Assembly: GCA_963681505.1 (NCBI GenBank)
Contig: OY811984.1
Location: 6,214,435-6,278,434 of the forward strand
Direction: 5' to 3'
DNA length: 64,000 nt
DNA from: Eunapius fragilis
Lineage: Eukaryota > Porifera > Demospongiae > Spongillida > Spongillidae
A model generated the notes under the pieces. It saw nothing but the letters and a program-made list of their open reading frames with translations, was not told the DNA's origin and did not search any database. The position numbers and the translations under genes are program-made. This document shows, piece after piece, positions 40,625-52,367 of this stretch (positions are counted from its first letter, which is position 1; each line of letters begins with the position of its first letter).

Positions 40625-40903
40625 TTAAAGCTACCCAATTCGTAAGCCCAGCTCCCAACGCATCTACGCACTTGCTATTCTTGACTTTGGGAGACTTACA
40701 GACACTGGTGAACTGTTCACGGTCCACTCCTTGTGAAACTCTCCGTCCTTTGGATTATGCGGAACACTTCTGACAAATTCGTCGGTTTTGAAGCGCGTGA
40801 ACAAAGTTGTCTTGCCCACCCCCACATCGCCGACTAGGACCACTTTATCTGGAGGTGACTCTATCAAATTAACTTTTGCCTCAGGTGGTTTTTGTACAGC
40901 CAT
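40131..40903 (-). CDS. Rab-like small GTPase A (Gln61-equivalent is Leu)
   Basis: Two exons, 40700-40903 and 40131-40550, join in phase 0: 207 aa. The P-loop is GDVGVGKTT; switch II reads YDTAGLERH; the guanine-specificity motifs are GNKVD and SAKD; the C-terminus ends CC, a Rab-type geranylgeranylation signal. The switch II pattern (R-H-M-S, then TYFR) resembles Rab proteins, but the switch I region lacks the canonical T-I-G and I cannot assign a subfamily. The residue after DTAG, normally the catalytic Gln, is Leu. The intron carries a 60-bp GT repeat. It converges with VAP (197 bp between stops) and its start lies 69 bp from the CAP1 stop on the same strand. Confidence 0.9.
40561..40622. 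repeat. (GT)n microsatellite in GTPase A intron
   Basis: About 31 GT dinucleotides, occupying much of the 149-bp intron. Confidence 0.97.
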
Positions 40904-40972
40904 GTTTGAAGCTCCACCTCGTTCATCAGGGGCTGCGCATGCGCATCAGTCACAATTATAATGACTATACAT

Positions 40973-42872
40973 TTAGACAGGTTTCATACTTCCACGTTTT
41001 ACAAGTGTACCCCTAAGAGAAATTGCCCCTTCGAGTCTTGGATTTGATAGCAGTGTCAAATATAGTGGGTTGGCTGGAAGATGTGGGGCCCGGGCATCGT
41101 TGGGTGGGTGCACCTGATCTTGAAGTGGTGCCCTCCGAGAAGTGCTTCTAGGGAACACTGCAGCCTGCACCTTAGGGATCGAGGTAGCTTTCAACGTAGA
41201 GGTTGAATATTTAACAACGGAGCGAGCTGGGGTGACTAAAACTACAGGAACGTCAGCTTTCAGCAACGGCTTCGCAGTCGCTTGACCCGTTGCTTTCAGC
41301 AACGGCTTCGCAGTCGTTTGAGCCGTCAACGGCTTTGCAGTCGTTTGACCCAGCAACGGCTTCGCAGTCGTTTGACCCGTCAACGGCTTCGCAGTCGTTT
41401 GACCCGTCAACGGCTTCGCAGTCGTTTGACCCGTCAACGGCTTCGCAGTCGTTTGACCCGTTGATTTTGCTGTCGCCGCTACAAACGGAGTAGCGTTCAG
41501 TTTTAAAGTCGTCGATTTCCTCACTATTGTGGTTGAAGTGGCAGGACGTATCGCACCCACGGATGTAGAGGAAGGTTTCGCGGCTGGCGACGAAGCATAT
41601 TTGCTGACGGGCGTCGCAAGAATAGGTACGTCACCTTGGGGACGAGGATTAGCTAGTACGGTGCTTGTTGGTGTCGCTTTCGACGTACTACATGAACGAG
41701 CGCTGCAGCTGGCTGCAGCTGACGGGGACGGGGATCTGTAAAGCGTTGTCGTCGCTGCTTTTGACGGGGACGAGGACGGGAACGGGGAAAGCGTTGTCGT
41801 CGCCGCTTTTGAAGCCGTTACTCGAGGACTCGGATTAATAAACAGTGAAGCGACCCTCGAAGAGGATTGAGCAGGCGCAACGGCTGTGACGGTAGGTTTA
41901 GGTTGCACCAGCTGCGTGCTGTTCAAAGTAATCGCTGCAACTGAATTGAAATTTAAATTAAAGCACATGCATGCATGCATATACAAATGATGTATGCGTA
42001 CTTACATGATGCATCACAAAGCTTATTGGAACAGATAGGTTTATTGGACGGACAAGCCGAACAGTAAGAACCAGATAAATATGGTTGGCGATTGGTATTT
42101 GCCCTGGCGGGGGGATGCGGGTAAGGCTATACGTATTATATAGAGCGCGCGTGTGTGCAACTTACGCTGCAAATCCATACTTGCACACGAGAAATAGTGC
42201 ATTGTAGAGAAGTGCTCCTGACAGTCGCCTGACAGGATTGCAAACTGCAGATCCGCATCCCAATTGATCGTAGGAAGATCGGACAAGCTATTATGAAATT
42301 ATGAGAGTCTATAATTTCTGACCTATATGACGCGATGCATGCACGTGCCGTATTCTTACCTGTGTATAATGGCTGCAGGCTGAGCTGCACCCGCCCGAAT
42401 TGTAGTCATAGGATTGGTATTCGGCGAACCACTGCGTTTTCACCAGATCGTCGTAGCTTTGTATATTCGCTGGAGCGGACAGGGTGTTTTCGCCCATGGG
42501 TTGAGACGCGTTAAAGTTAGTCTTGAAGTCACATTTCTCGGCCGTTTGCTGTGCTAGCTCTGAAAGCGCATCGCTCCATCGCTATACACGCATGTTAATA
42601 AACTCATGTCAGTCGAGAATGATTCGCACACACAAGATTATATAAATTAAATTCACGCATAACTGAAACGATCGCGGCATATGCATATTATATTATATCT
42701 ATCTATCTAGCTGACTCACCATTGCCTGCATGTCGGCCGCCGGAGGACTGACGCTACCCCTGTAGAAGTTGTGTGCCTGCAGCAGTACCGCCTTCTGACT
42801 ATCTGTAAGTTTCGCGGGAGCATCACGAAGGAACGCGTATAGGCAGCATAAAATGAACTGGACTTTTGCCAT
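40973..42872 (-). CDS. CAP/SCP-domain secreted protein 1 with Thr/Pro-rich repeat tail
   Basis: CAP superfamily (CRISP, antigen 5, PR-1) secreted protein. Five exons join in phase: 42720-42872, 42360-42581, 42166-42287, 42006-42103 and 40973-41940, giving 520 aa. Residues 1-20 look like a signal peptide (MAKVQFILCCLYAFL). The CAP domain carries QAHNFYR, RWSDALSELAQQTAEKC, GENTLSAP, CSHYTQ, DQLGCGSAVC and LVCKYGFAANTNRQPY. It is followed by a Cys-rich segment, SYCSACPSNKPICSNKLC. The last exon is a 320-residue Ser/Thr/Pro/Ala-rich tail containing about six 9-residue repeats (GQTTAKPLT), suggesting a heavily O-glycosylated stalk. The CAP histidines are retained (H in QAHNF, H in CSHYT). Same strand and intron phases as the paralogue at 51684-52872. 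Confidence 0.9.
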
Positions 42873-43072
42873 TTTCTCTGTTCAACCGATTTGGCATTCT
42901 GCGGTGTTGCCGCGGCACCGTTTATATAACGATGATAGGTATTCCCACGCACATATGGACTTGGCTTCGAGCCAGAATTCAGCCTCAACCCTCATAAGTA
43001 TTCCCATGCATGACACGCGGCAGACCACCAAAAATGGATCCTTCTCAGTGTGTGCGTGCCCATATCTATATA

Positions 43073-43786
43073 TGTAAATATAGACATGCATATTAAAACT
43101 GAAGTTCCCAAATATCTTTCAGTACTACTCAGTATGATAATAGCATGCCAAAATGGCTGACTCATAAAGGGTGGGACATATCTACCTGCCCAGGGAAACA
43201 AGGTTGAATGTGGCTACCTGGCAAAGACCAACAAACCATGACACAAATTACATTCAAGTTGGCATTCTAAGAATGTTAATGTTATGACATAGATGAAGAT
43301 CAGTGAGTTAGTTAGCATGAGTATATGTTAGGTTGTGTTTCTGCATGTTAGTAGTGTGTTAGTTTGTGCATTGTATATTATTATTAATATGTAAAGTTAT
43401 CGAGCTTGGGGTAAGGAAGCCACTGCATCATCTCCACAATTGCCTCTAGACTTGCAGCGGCATGTGCCAGCCAAAGTCCATTGTACTCCATGAGATCTAT
43501 GGCCGGTTGAACCTCAACCTGTCCTCTCTAGGATAGCTCCACCATCATATAGATGTACTTTGCCACATGTTGTATAATTATATATTGTAATCTGCAGGAA
43601 TAACTATTTTAATAATAGACAACAGTATATATTAAAATAGAAAGAATACACATATACATAACATGTACACAATATAACATAATTGGGAGCCCGAGTAATG
43701 GTTGTTGACCATAACACCACGCAACCCACTGGAAGAGCTCAGTGCTGCATTAATCAAGAAAAGCCTACTGAGAGACCACATTATTA
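43073..43786. other. Intergenic sequence upstream of CAP1
   Basis: AT-rich with no coding signal seen. It holds short TA/AT-rich stretches only. Confidence 0.55.
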
Positions 43787-44029
43787 TTGTTCTTTCAGTC
43801 GGTGGATGGACTGCTTCATAAAGAGGCTAGTCACTTCCTAAAGCACGTGGCCACTGCTCTGTCCTTCAAGTGGGATAAAGCCTATTCTGTTACCAGCAGT
43901 TACGTCAGGTCACAGCTTGCTTTTGCAGGGGTTCGAGCTGTGAGCCTCTGTCTGAGAGGGTCACACACCAAATGGAGGAGTGGGCTGGGGTTTGATGATG
44001 GTGCTCCTCTGGCCTCATTCATGGAGTGA
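43787..44029 (+). pseudogene. C-terminal fragment of a retroelement protein
   Basis: The frame reads LHKEASHFLKHVATALSFKW, then SYVRSQLAFAGVRAVSLCLR and GSHTKWRSG, ending in a stop. R-x-R/Q-L-x-F-A-x-x-R-A-x-x-x-C-L-R-G-S-R tails of this kind are found after the reverse-transcriptase domain of some animal retroelements, from memory of the family. No reverse transcriptase precedes it here, so it is a remnant at best. Confidence 0.5.
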
Positions 44030-44239
44030 ATTTTTTTCTTGACTTATTGTTTCTCTTTATGATTTCATTTTATAACTTAAGCATTATCTAATTGTATGTA
44101 TTTCATGTTTTATTTATTAATATTCTGCTGACATATTATTATTCTTATAACATAAACAAATACTATATGAATACACAAATCTAAATGTATAACAAAGTCC
44201 TAATACACTCTAACTTAAAGTTCCAGAAGCTACATAAAC

Positions 44240-45010
44240 CTAAACTAAGACCTGACCCGTAATGGCTTTAGCAGCAGACCTCACCAAAAACACGTTGAGG
44301 TGGCTGTAAATCTCGTTGAGGAGGCGTGGCTTCGTGCTTGAGTGTCCAAAAGCGAGCAAAGAAGCAAGGCGATTGAAGACATCATGAGCCTCCTTACCCC
44401 AGTTTCCATAAGTCTCCACTGCGAGAGGAATGCATGTCCACCCCAAGTCCACGCATTTAGCATCATTGGAGGCATGTTTCCTCTCTTCAGTGGCCTGGGC
44501 AGCTGCTCCCTCTGTGACAGCGGAGAAGTTCAGTGTGGCAGGAGTTAGAGGTGATTACTATTGTTATTAAAAAAAAAATTTTCAACTCCAGGGCTATTCT
44601 ATCTGGAGTATGTTTAACTTTGCTGTGTGTGTTAAAGTCAGAAGCTGGTGCCCAACTGGAGACATCTCAGCACAATGGCCCTAGCATTCTGCCTCATCAA
44701 TTTGACACCCAGCAGACAGTAGATTTGGCTCATTGCTTCGTTCTTAGACAGTGCCATTTACATGGCAAGTCTCTTGCTCAGTCTGGAGAAGCAGTCTTGT
44801 GCTTCACATCCACAACCATCATAGAGTTCAATGACTAGAGGAATGCACCAACCTGGAACACGACTCATCATTCTTGGAGAGCATGCCAACCCCACCACAT
44901 TCTGCAGAATTGCCTGAAGCCAAACTTGCTCCAGAAGGAGATCAAGTGGAGGGATGACTTTGAGGTCAAGCACTGCATGGTGGGCTAGAGACCAGTTTGG
45001 CACCAGTACA
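44240..45010 (-). mobile_element. Two degenerate 3' ends of the non-LTR retroelement family
   Basis: 44240-44530 reads AAAQATEERKHASNDAKC, DLGWTCIPLAVETYGNWG and LLNEIYSHLNVFLVRS, the element's C-terminus. 44758-45003 reads VPNWSLAHHAVLDLK and VPGWCIPLVIELYDGCG, an independent, more decayed copy in the same orientation. Both match the region after the zinc knuckle in the copy at 49945-51299. 5' parts are missing, as expected of incomplete target-primed insertion. Confidence 0.72.
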
Positions 45011-46523
45011 TCAGCTGGTCTAGAGAATCAGAGCAAATGCCAGAGCTTTGCTTTCATATTCAGGCTTTAGGTGGTCTGAGGTTTGGTTATTGCATGTTTT
45101 TCAAGTGGTGTATGTGGTGTACTTGTATTGCTGTATATATAATACATATAATGTATCTTTACATAAATCAGTAGTACTATTATTACAAACTTCCCAGCTG
45201 CTGAAGTTACGTGATAATAAAAAGAAGTTGCATTAAATGGTCACAATGTTGGTGGGTGTGGCATCATTTCCTGATCAAACCTACCAACAGACAATGTGGT
45301 CAAGCATGCCTCTATGTTACACACTCAACATGTCCTAGGCTGAGCCCAATCGTGGAATGCATACCCATCAAATGCTCATAATGTTAGGTAACTAGGTATA
45401 TGGCCAACCTAATTGGCCATCAGAGAGTGTGGTTATGCATACCCCTTTGTTCTAGGCTGAACCTGGTAACTCCATCAATCTCTGAGCTGAGCCCAATTGT
45501 GGAATGCACAACCACCTAAATTGCCATTGATTGGTTGGTCCTAATGTTTGGTTTTTTAGAATTTGGTGATAGAACCTCATATTCCAAATAATTTGACTAC
45601 TTGGGTTGTGGAGTGATTTAGAGGTACACGGTCTGACATACAACAAGAGGCAGCCAAAGATATGGTATACTACCCAAGAGAATCGGCGCAAGCCTTGGTC
45701 TAAGTAACAATTAATAGAGATATAAAAACTGAAGTCCGCAGATATCTTAATGTTTAATCTGCAGCTTAACCGTCCTTATTAAAGTGCAATTATAGATGAC
45801 TGTGATAAAATTACTTTGGTCATATGGACAATTCTACTTTCGATCAGTGATAATCTAACTACCATTGTTTGCATAAGGACCATGCTCCTAAAATAAGGAT
45901 TAAACGTTAACTTCTATGATGAGCTAGCAACATGACTGATGCATGAAAGGGTCCACAAACTATGACGCACCCATACAACTCTTTTTCAAAAAGACAGAAC
46001 TAGCTGCTGCCCAATGCACAAAGTGTCTGGTGTTGCAAAAACCAAAAAGCAATAACAATTTCCAGGAAAGGGCATCCAAGTTGACACATGCAGTTGAAAT
46101 GTACCTGTATGCCAGGCCACTGTAAACCCCAGACCAATTTCCAGGAAGAAGGGTCATCAAGAACCTACATATAGGCATCTCTTAGAATTTCATTTTAAAG
46201 TTTATAGCAGCAACAATAGTTTCATACATTAAACCTCAAGCCCATTACCTCACTGGGAGCCACATGAAGGTGTAATACATTAATTAATTTTTAAGTAAAC
46301 TGCAAGAAAAGGCCTATGCACAACTCTTATTGTCTTCAGCATTTCTGTAAGTAATGCAACCACACACACACACACTTTTTTTTTTCAATCAGTTTGAAAA
46401 TATCAAAATACAACATTGATAATTAGGAACACTCTGAATGACACAAAGGTTAAAACAGTGATTCACATGACAATGACATCAGCAATCGGTGGTTTTGGCG
46501 TGAGGCAAAATAATTACACCACT
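45011..46523. other. Intergenic region, no gene seen
   Basis: Contains imperfect repeats around CTGAGCCCAATTGTGGAATG (45333-45361 and 45484-45511) and AT-rich sequence. No coding exon or RNA gene was recognised. Confidence 0.5.
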
Positions 46524-47939
46524 TCAACATGAGCATGGTCGTTTACGTTTGGGATTGATAATATCAATTGTTTCCATTGATGAGATTGGTGCTGTCATGA
46601 GTTTAGCAAGTACATTGAACATCTCCTGTACACCCTGACCAGTGAGAGCATTTACTTCAAACACTAAGGACTGATCGATGTGGAGCTGCTCAGCAACGTT
46701 TTGGGCTCTCTGCCGCGTCACTACTCTCTCCAAGTCTATTTTGGTTCCAACTAGCGCCCTGTGAACCCCCTCCTTGATGCGTGTTGGGTTGACGCTGTCC
46801 ATCCAGTGCTCAATGTTGTCCATGCTCTCCTGGTTATCAACACTGTAAACAAAGAGTGCCACTTTGCAGTCGCGGAAGTATGTTGGAGGAAGCGTGCTGG
46901 AATAGCGCTCCATACCTGCCGTGTCCTGAAGTGTTATCTGAAAATGAAAACAAATTATAAAGAGGACTGGGTGCGAGAGATTCATTGGTGTCAGCTTCAT
47001 TTTCTACGGGACCGTATGAAAAGAAGTTAATTAACCATGGCCAGTTGGGGGTATATGAACATTGCCAGTGACGCACTTGCAAAAAATGTGCCTGCATGCG
47101 TTATTTAAGTGTCACTTTTGTAATGGAGGGGTAGGTTCTGGACATGTTATCCAGGAAATAACTGGCATACTGTTAGACCTCTAGACTGTTCAGCTGCTGT
47201 CTTATAGACCAATAGCACAAGTTGTATTAACTCATCAATAAATGTTCTATTGGCAAAGACCTACCTCTGGATGCAGAAACTGTCCCTGTTTATAAGTATA
47301 GACCTTATTCGATGAACGATGAATTGCATTTATTTACTTTTAAGATTAACGGTATTCCTCCAGTACTTGCGTATTGAAGGAATGGCACATTGAAGTATTG
47401 GAGGAATACCGTTAATCCAATTGAACACATTACAATGAGATTCATCGTTCATCGAATAAGGTCTATGCTGTCTGACAATATGGCAATGGTAGCGCCTTTG
47501 GGCAGGTCTAGGTGATGTATCGGTGAGTGGGTTAAATAATGTTATGCATGCGATAAAGCAATTACAATACCCTTTCATGTTTAGAGGTGCGACACTCCAT
47601 ATATTGTTAAGCACCCGCCCCTGCCCCCCCGGGCGTGGCATATGGATGAATAGATTGTGGGTGTGGTCGCAAATATTGATACGCCCCTGGACACTGCCCA
47701 TACTCAGCTCAACAGGAACACTGCGTACTGAAGGTCACGTCCGTCCCGGAGTCAACTTCCCCCGCTACACCACCACGTGCACTTACGGTGACGGGATTAC
47801 CATCGACTTCCCATGTTCGGGCATACTCTGCCCTGGTTGGATTCGATACGTATTTGTGATCCGTGAAGGTGTGGAATAGGGAGGTCTTGCCCACCCCATA
47901 GTCTCCTATTAGTACAACCTTCTTGTTCGCTCCAGCCAT
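46524..47939 (-). CDS. Rab-like small GTPase B (Gln61-equivalent is Met)
   Basis: Two exons, 47787-47939 and 46524-46937, join in phase 0, giving 188 aa. P-loop GDYGVGKTS; switch II QDTAGMERY, where the usual catalytic Gln is Met; the specificity motif is GTKID (Thr in place of Asn); EVNALTG replaces the usual S-A-K loop. The C-terminus is basic and ends CSC, a C-x-C prenylation signal. The intron position and phase equal those of GTPase A, so they are paralogues. The intron contains a hairpin element (47303-47466). A second possible first exon lies upstream at 48395-48613. Confidence 0.9.
47303..47466. mobile_element. Short foldback element in GTPase B intron
   Basis: TAGACCTTATTCGATGAACG at the left pairs with CGTTCATCGAATAAGGTCTA at the right. 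The interior also pairs (TTAACGGTATTCCTCCA / TGGAGGAATACCGTTAA). MITE-like and non-coding. Confidence 0.82.
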
Positions 47940-48394
47940 TTGTAGGTCTACGTCTAGGTCCTTTCATCGCGTGATTTAATCTGACCGTGACGCAACGCTC
48001 AGCAAAGTGCGCATGCGTGAATTCCTCATTCGTAAGGAGTATGCTTGTCAGTGATTGTGTGTACGTGTGGGGCAGTGATAATGAAATCAAGGCTGTAATT
48101 TTACGCTTATGCTGTAGCGAGTTGGTGGGGTGGAGGGGGCAGTACCAAAATCGAGTCTACCACTACGGTGAACAACAATATAATATCTCTGGTATTTTAG
48201 CATGCGGGGGGAGTGGCTCTTTAGTTTGTGCATTTGCTCTCACTATTTATCCTTCCTGTGTATACACACGCATGTATACACCACACGCATGCATATACAC
48301 ATGCATACACACATACACACACACTACACAAACATGCATACTCACGCAGCATATACTCACACACGCGTACACATGCGTGCAACTGAGAACTTAC

Positions 48395-48613
48395 GGAGAC
48401 AGTTTTTCCATCAACATTCCAAGTATTTGTCCCGAAATCAGGGTTACTTGGCTGTCCACCTTGTGATTCTTCCTGAGTAGATTTTTGGCCCATAACAGAC
48501 CGATAGAGAGTACTTTTCCCCACGCCGAAGTCCCCTACGAGTACCACTTTGTTTTTGGATCGAGCTGCGCTATTTTCGTGTCCTGTACGAAATACTGCTT
48601 CTGTTCCGGCCAT
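48395..48613 (-). CDS. GTPase first exon C (alternative first exon or truncated paralogue)
   Basis: 219 bp, 73 codons, from ATG 48613 to a GTAAGT donor. It encodes a P-loop GDFGVGKSTLY and ends TNTWNVDGKTVS, matching the ends of first exons A (WTVNSSPVS) and B (TWEVDGNPVT) at the same phase-0 border. No second exon with a DTAG motif is present between 48394 and exon 1 of GTPase B. It may splice across to the shared second exon at 46524-46937, or it may be a broken duplicate. Start chosen by similarity; the frame is open further upstream. Confidence 0.7.
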
Positions 48614-49944
48614 AATTTTTGCGTGGGTCAAAACTATACGCATCAAACATGGCCAAATGCGCATGCGCTGTGTAGTACTATAATCACATACGCCAATCAC
48701 ACCCTTGCTTTGATATGTCAATATCCAAAGAGCCTAATGCATGGTGATATCAACGCTCTATATGAATATCAACATCTGTCTCGTGCTTGGTCTTAGAACA
48801 ACAGGATTGGTGAAGGAGAGTTTGAACGAGTCAGCCTCCTAGTATATAAACCTACATGTGTTCGAATTGATTTTTGAATTTAAAGCCAATACGTTTTAAA
48901 CAAGCTTAATTAAGGGCTCTACAATATTTTCTGTTGATCATGCAATTATTACCACGCGGGCAGACTTCCTACCACATGTCACAATTAAATCAGAGGTATG
49001 TTGCAATTAATTTGAGCCACTCTCAGGAGAGAGCCGGAACTGCCTTTGCTTCTGCCAATAAAGATTATGGCTCAAGGCTTGCTAGAGATTTGCCCAAGAT
49101 GCATATGATTTGGTTCCCAATGCAGCAAACCTGAAGATTGTGAAGGAGCGGTAACTAGCCCAGCTGTTACTGAGTAAGATTTCTCAGTCCTGTACAAAAA
49201 GCAGGTCATCCATGAAGACATTAGGTCTGGCAATAGTTAGTATAGTTGCTTCCCTCCCCATGTCTCCAGAAAGAACAACACCATGCTATGTCCAATATCA
49301 TGTACATGTTGACCATATAGAAAACTGTTTCTTGTCATCCACATGACCTTTGTATACAGCGGAAGGGTTCCTGGTCTTGTAGCTATAGGAGTGCTTGCGT
49401 GAAACAACAATTTAGCTATGCACTTTAGCCTTAGTGATTTTAAAGGCTGTATTCCATCCAGTGGAACTATAAGTATGGCTGCTCTGGGGTCCTTTGTCTT
49501 TTACTTTTGTCACCCGCATTTGTATGCATCATGCATGATTATTATATTTACTTTGCCACATCAGCAGAGCCTTGGAATGCATGGATGACAAGTGAGGTCA
49601 GTGGCTAACTGAACTTTATATAGACAGCTTGTAAATCCCTGCTCAACTTTGAATGGGGGAGGGGGGGGGGGGGGGTCAAAGAAAGGTGTTAGTATAGCTA
49701 TAGAATTCTGCATAGTGCTTCTTTGGGCATTCCTCCCCCATTTAGTGCTATAAGCTGAATATGTACTGAACATTAATGGCTTTCTGTCTGCTTCACCTTT
49801 ACAGCGGTCCATAAGATCTGTATAATATGACTTGTATTAATAAATACCATAATAATAATTATTTTTTCAGCTTTCCCATTATAAAAACTGATTACTATTA
49901 TAATAACACAATTATACAGCAGTAAGATAAATAAATGCACCCTA
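48614..49944. other. Intergenic region, no gene seen
   Basis: AT-rich sequence. A poly-G run lies at about 49659-49675. No coding or RNA feature was recognised. Confidence 0.5.
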
Positions 49945-51299
49945 CTATAGGTAATAGTCAGGGACAAAACATCTGGAGAGGATGGCTGTTGCGTTGGCTC
50001 TAACTAAGTTGAGGTTCAGCCTCCCATATAAGGTAGCTAGGACCTCAGCCTTAGCCCTGTTGGAGCTAGTTGCAAGGCGAGAGGCCAGAAGTGAAAATGA
50101 CTCCATTGCTTCTGTCCCCCAAGTACCATATGCCTCAACCACCATGGCGACACAAACCCACCCTAGCTCCTTGCATTTGGCATCATTTTATTCATGTTTT
50201 CTTTGCTCGGTAGCTCTGGCAGCCTGTCCTGCTGCTAGTCCCGCTTCAAGTAAAACATTGGAGTTAAGCGGTGACGTCACAGACAAGTCAAAGGCTGCTG
50301 GCTTACCCAAAGACCAGTTGGGTACTAGGATGTCTGCAGGGCGAGTGTAGCTATGGTCTTTGGAGAGCTTACTTCCTGCCTCCACCTTAACACTCAGGTG
50401 AGCCCTGAGACAGGTCTCAGCAAGGGTGTCACGTAGTTTATTGTGGCGGGTTACTACATCTCCACCACACTTACAGGTGAGTGCATGATGGCCAAGGGGA
50501 TCAAGTACTCTCCCAGGACACAGAGGACAAATTGAGCCAAATGAGGTGTCTAGGCCCAGCCACCACTTGATGGCCACCTGGAACTCTGAAGGCTGGAGAT
50601 GAAGGTTTAGCCCCCCAGAGGGAATGACTGACACCCAAGATGCAGCACGAGGGGAGGAGACAGAGAGAAGGCGTGCTCTATCTACAGCAGAAGATTGCTC
50701 ATAGAGTATGTTAAACAGATGGTTGTCAATCTTGCAGGACAGCACCTTTTGATGGAAAGGGGATATCAACACCTCCTCTATGCTGACCGCCTCGGATAAT
50801 GGTACAAGTGAGTTAAACAACTCAACTGCATGGATAAGGTGTTCTTGGGACAAAGGACCAGCACCAGAGGAGCTCAGAGAGGCGATGTAAGCAGCTGGTG
50901 AATGCCGACTCAGGGAGCGCATGCCCAGACCACCCCTGCCTGAGCTGAGCTCTGCCTGTTGCCAGGCCTGATTGGAGATGTCAACTGCTGTGCACTTGGA
51001 GAAGGTAGCTCGGATGTCGTGATCAAAGGCCTCAAGGGCTGATATGGCTTGGGAGGGTGGCGTGTCACAAGCAAGGTGGGCCAGCTTGCAGAATCCTGCA
51101 CATTGACGTAGGAGGAATAGGCCACATGTGGGTCGACTGCACTTACTTCCTCTAGTTTGAGCAGGAGAGCTTTGGCCTCTTCATGTTTCTCCGAAATGAA
51201 GGTGGAGCAAAAAGCCTTGCCACCAATGGGGATGCCCAAAATAACAATATTAGGGTGAGTTGATCTTTTCATTTCTGGAGGAAATGGACTGATTCTCAC
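49945..51299 (-). mobile_element. 5'-truncated non-LTR retroelement with R2-like C-terminus
   Basis: The best copy of the family in the window. Reading frames on the minus strand (about 50910-51299, 50188-50922, 49945-50145) are broken by frameshifts. In order they show NIVILGIPIGGKAFC, GMRSLSRHSPAAYIASLSSS, then a zinc knuckle C-P-L-C-x11-H-H-x4-C, RHNKLRDTLAE, RPADILVPNW, AAFDLSVTSPL and LYGRLNLNLVRANATAILSR. The knuckle followed by R-P-A-D and a downstream F-D resembles the CCHC plus restriction-like endonuclease tail of R2-type elements; this reading is inference. The reverse transcriptase core is absent. Confidence 0.75.
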
Positions 51300-51683
51300 A
51301 TTTAGGAAAGTTTACAATTTCCCATTAATAATAATATGATTTATTAAATGCATGTTGTCAAAATATACAGCCATCACTTTACTATCCCCCTCTGGCTAAA
51401 TTATTGTATTACCATGCAGTCCATATTCACGTGATATTACCATGTGGGAAAAAAACAAATGCTATGTAGTAAAGGTATGCAAAACCTGGATATAACTAGC
51501 TGACCTATTGCGCATCACCTTCCAGCTACATGCATGTAATGAGTCATCCTGCAGTATCACATATTCCTCACGCATGCTGCACACAATTTACGTAAGCTGT
51601 AAAAGGTATTTCAATGACAAATATGGCGGTTCATGCATAACACTGTGTAAGGCTACAAATGTGAGTGACAGTATGGCGGTTCG

Positions 51684-52336
51684 TCAAACGGCGTGTGGAA
51701 CAGTAATGACGCACAGGGCTGTCCACAGCGAAGCGAAAAGGTGTGAGGTATCGCTCGTTACGTCATTGGTTGCGATCGGTACATCTGGAATGAAGAGCTT
51801 TGCGGTAATTAATAATGCTGCCGTCAACACACGCCCACTACTAACGTTCATGTCGAATTTTTACCTGGATAGCCGTCAAAGCTTGCCAAAGGATCTGACG
51901 CTATAAAGGAATAAATAGGTAATTCGTTCCGGATTCACTGTATGCCGTTACAAACTATAACGCCTCACGAGAGGCTGGATGGTACTTACAGCAGAGGCGG
52001 TTCACGCAGAATGGCTTCCGTCGCGGGCATTGCCCGCAAGACTCCTCTGCGCTGATATATGGCTGCATTCCTGCGTAGTTTCCCCTGTTGATAAATGCGA
52101 AGTTAATTGCTCAAACTTTTGTATTGCGTATATGGCTCTATATGTATTTAATTATGCAGGAGTAAGCAGTAAGCTACGTAGCTGCTTACCCTGGACCGTA
52201 GTTGCATACGAAATTTAACGAATTCGGATAGCCGAAGCCGACAGCACTTCTGCATCTGTAGGCTCCACATCCCACGTGACCAGTGCTGGCCCAAACGATC
52301 TGTCGAGAACGGTGGTGAGCTTATGAAGAGGTAGAA

Positions 52337-52367
<31 letters not shown>

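Noticed and set aside
43097..45760. Similar words AAAACTGAAGT...ATATCTT near 43100 and 45725 as possible LTRs
   Set aside because: Similarity extends over only about 25 bp with mismatches. No primer-binding site, polypurine tract or gag-pol sequence lies between them.
51508..51906. Plus-strand 132-codon frame overlapping the CAP2 3' end
   Set aside because: No recognisable domain. It is antisense to CAP2 exons 5 and 6, whose phases and total length (747 nt) fit a complete gene.
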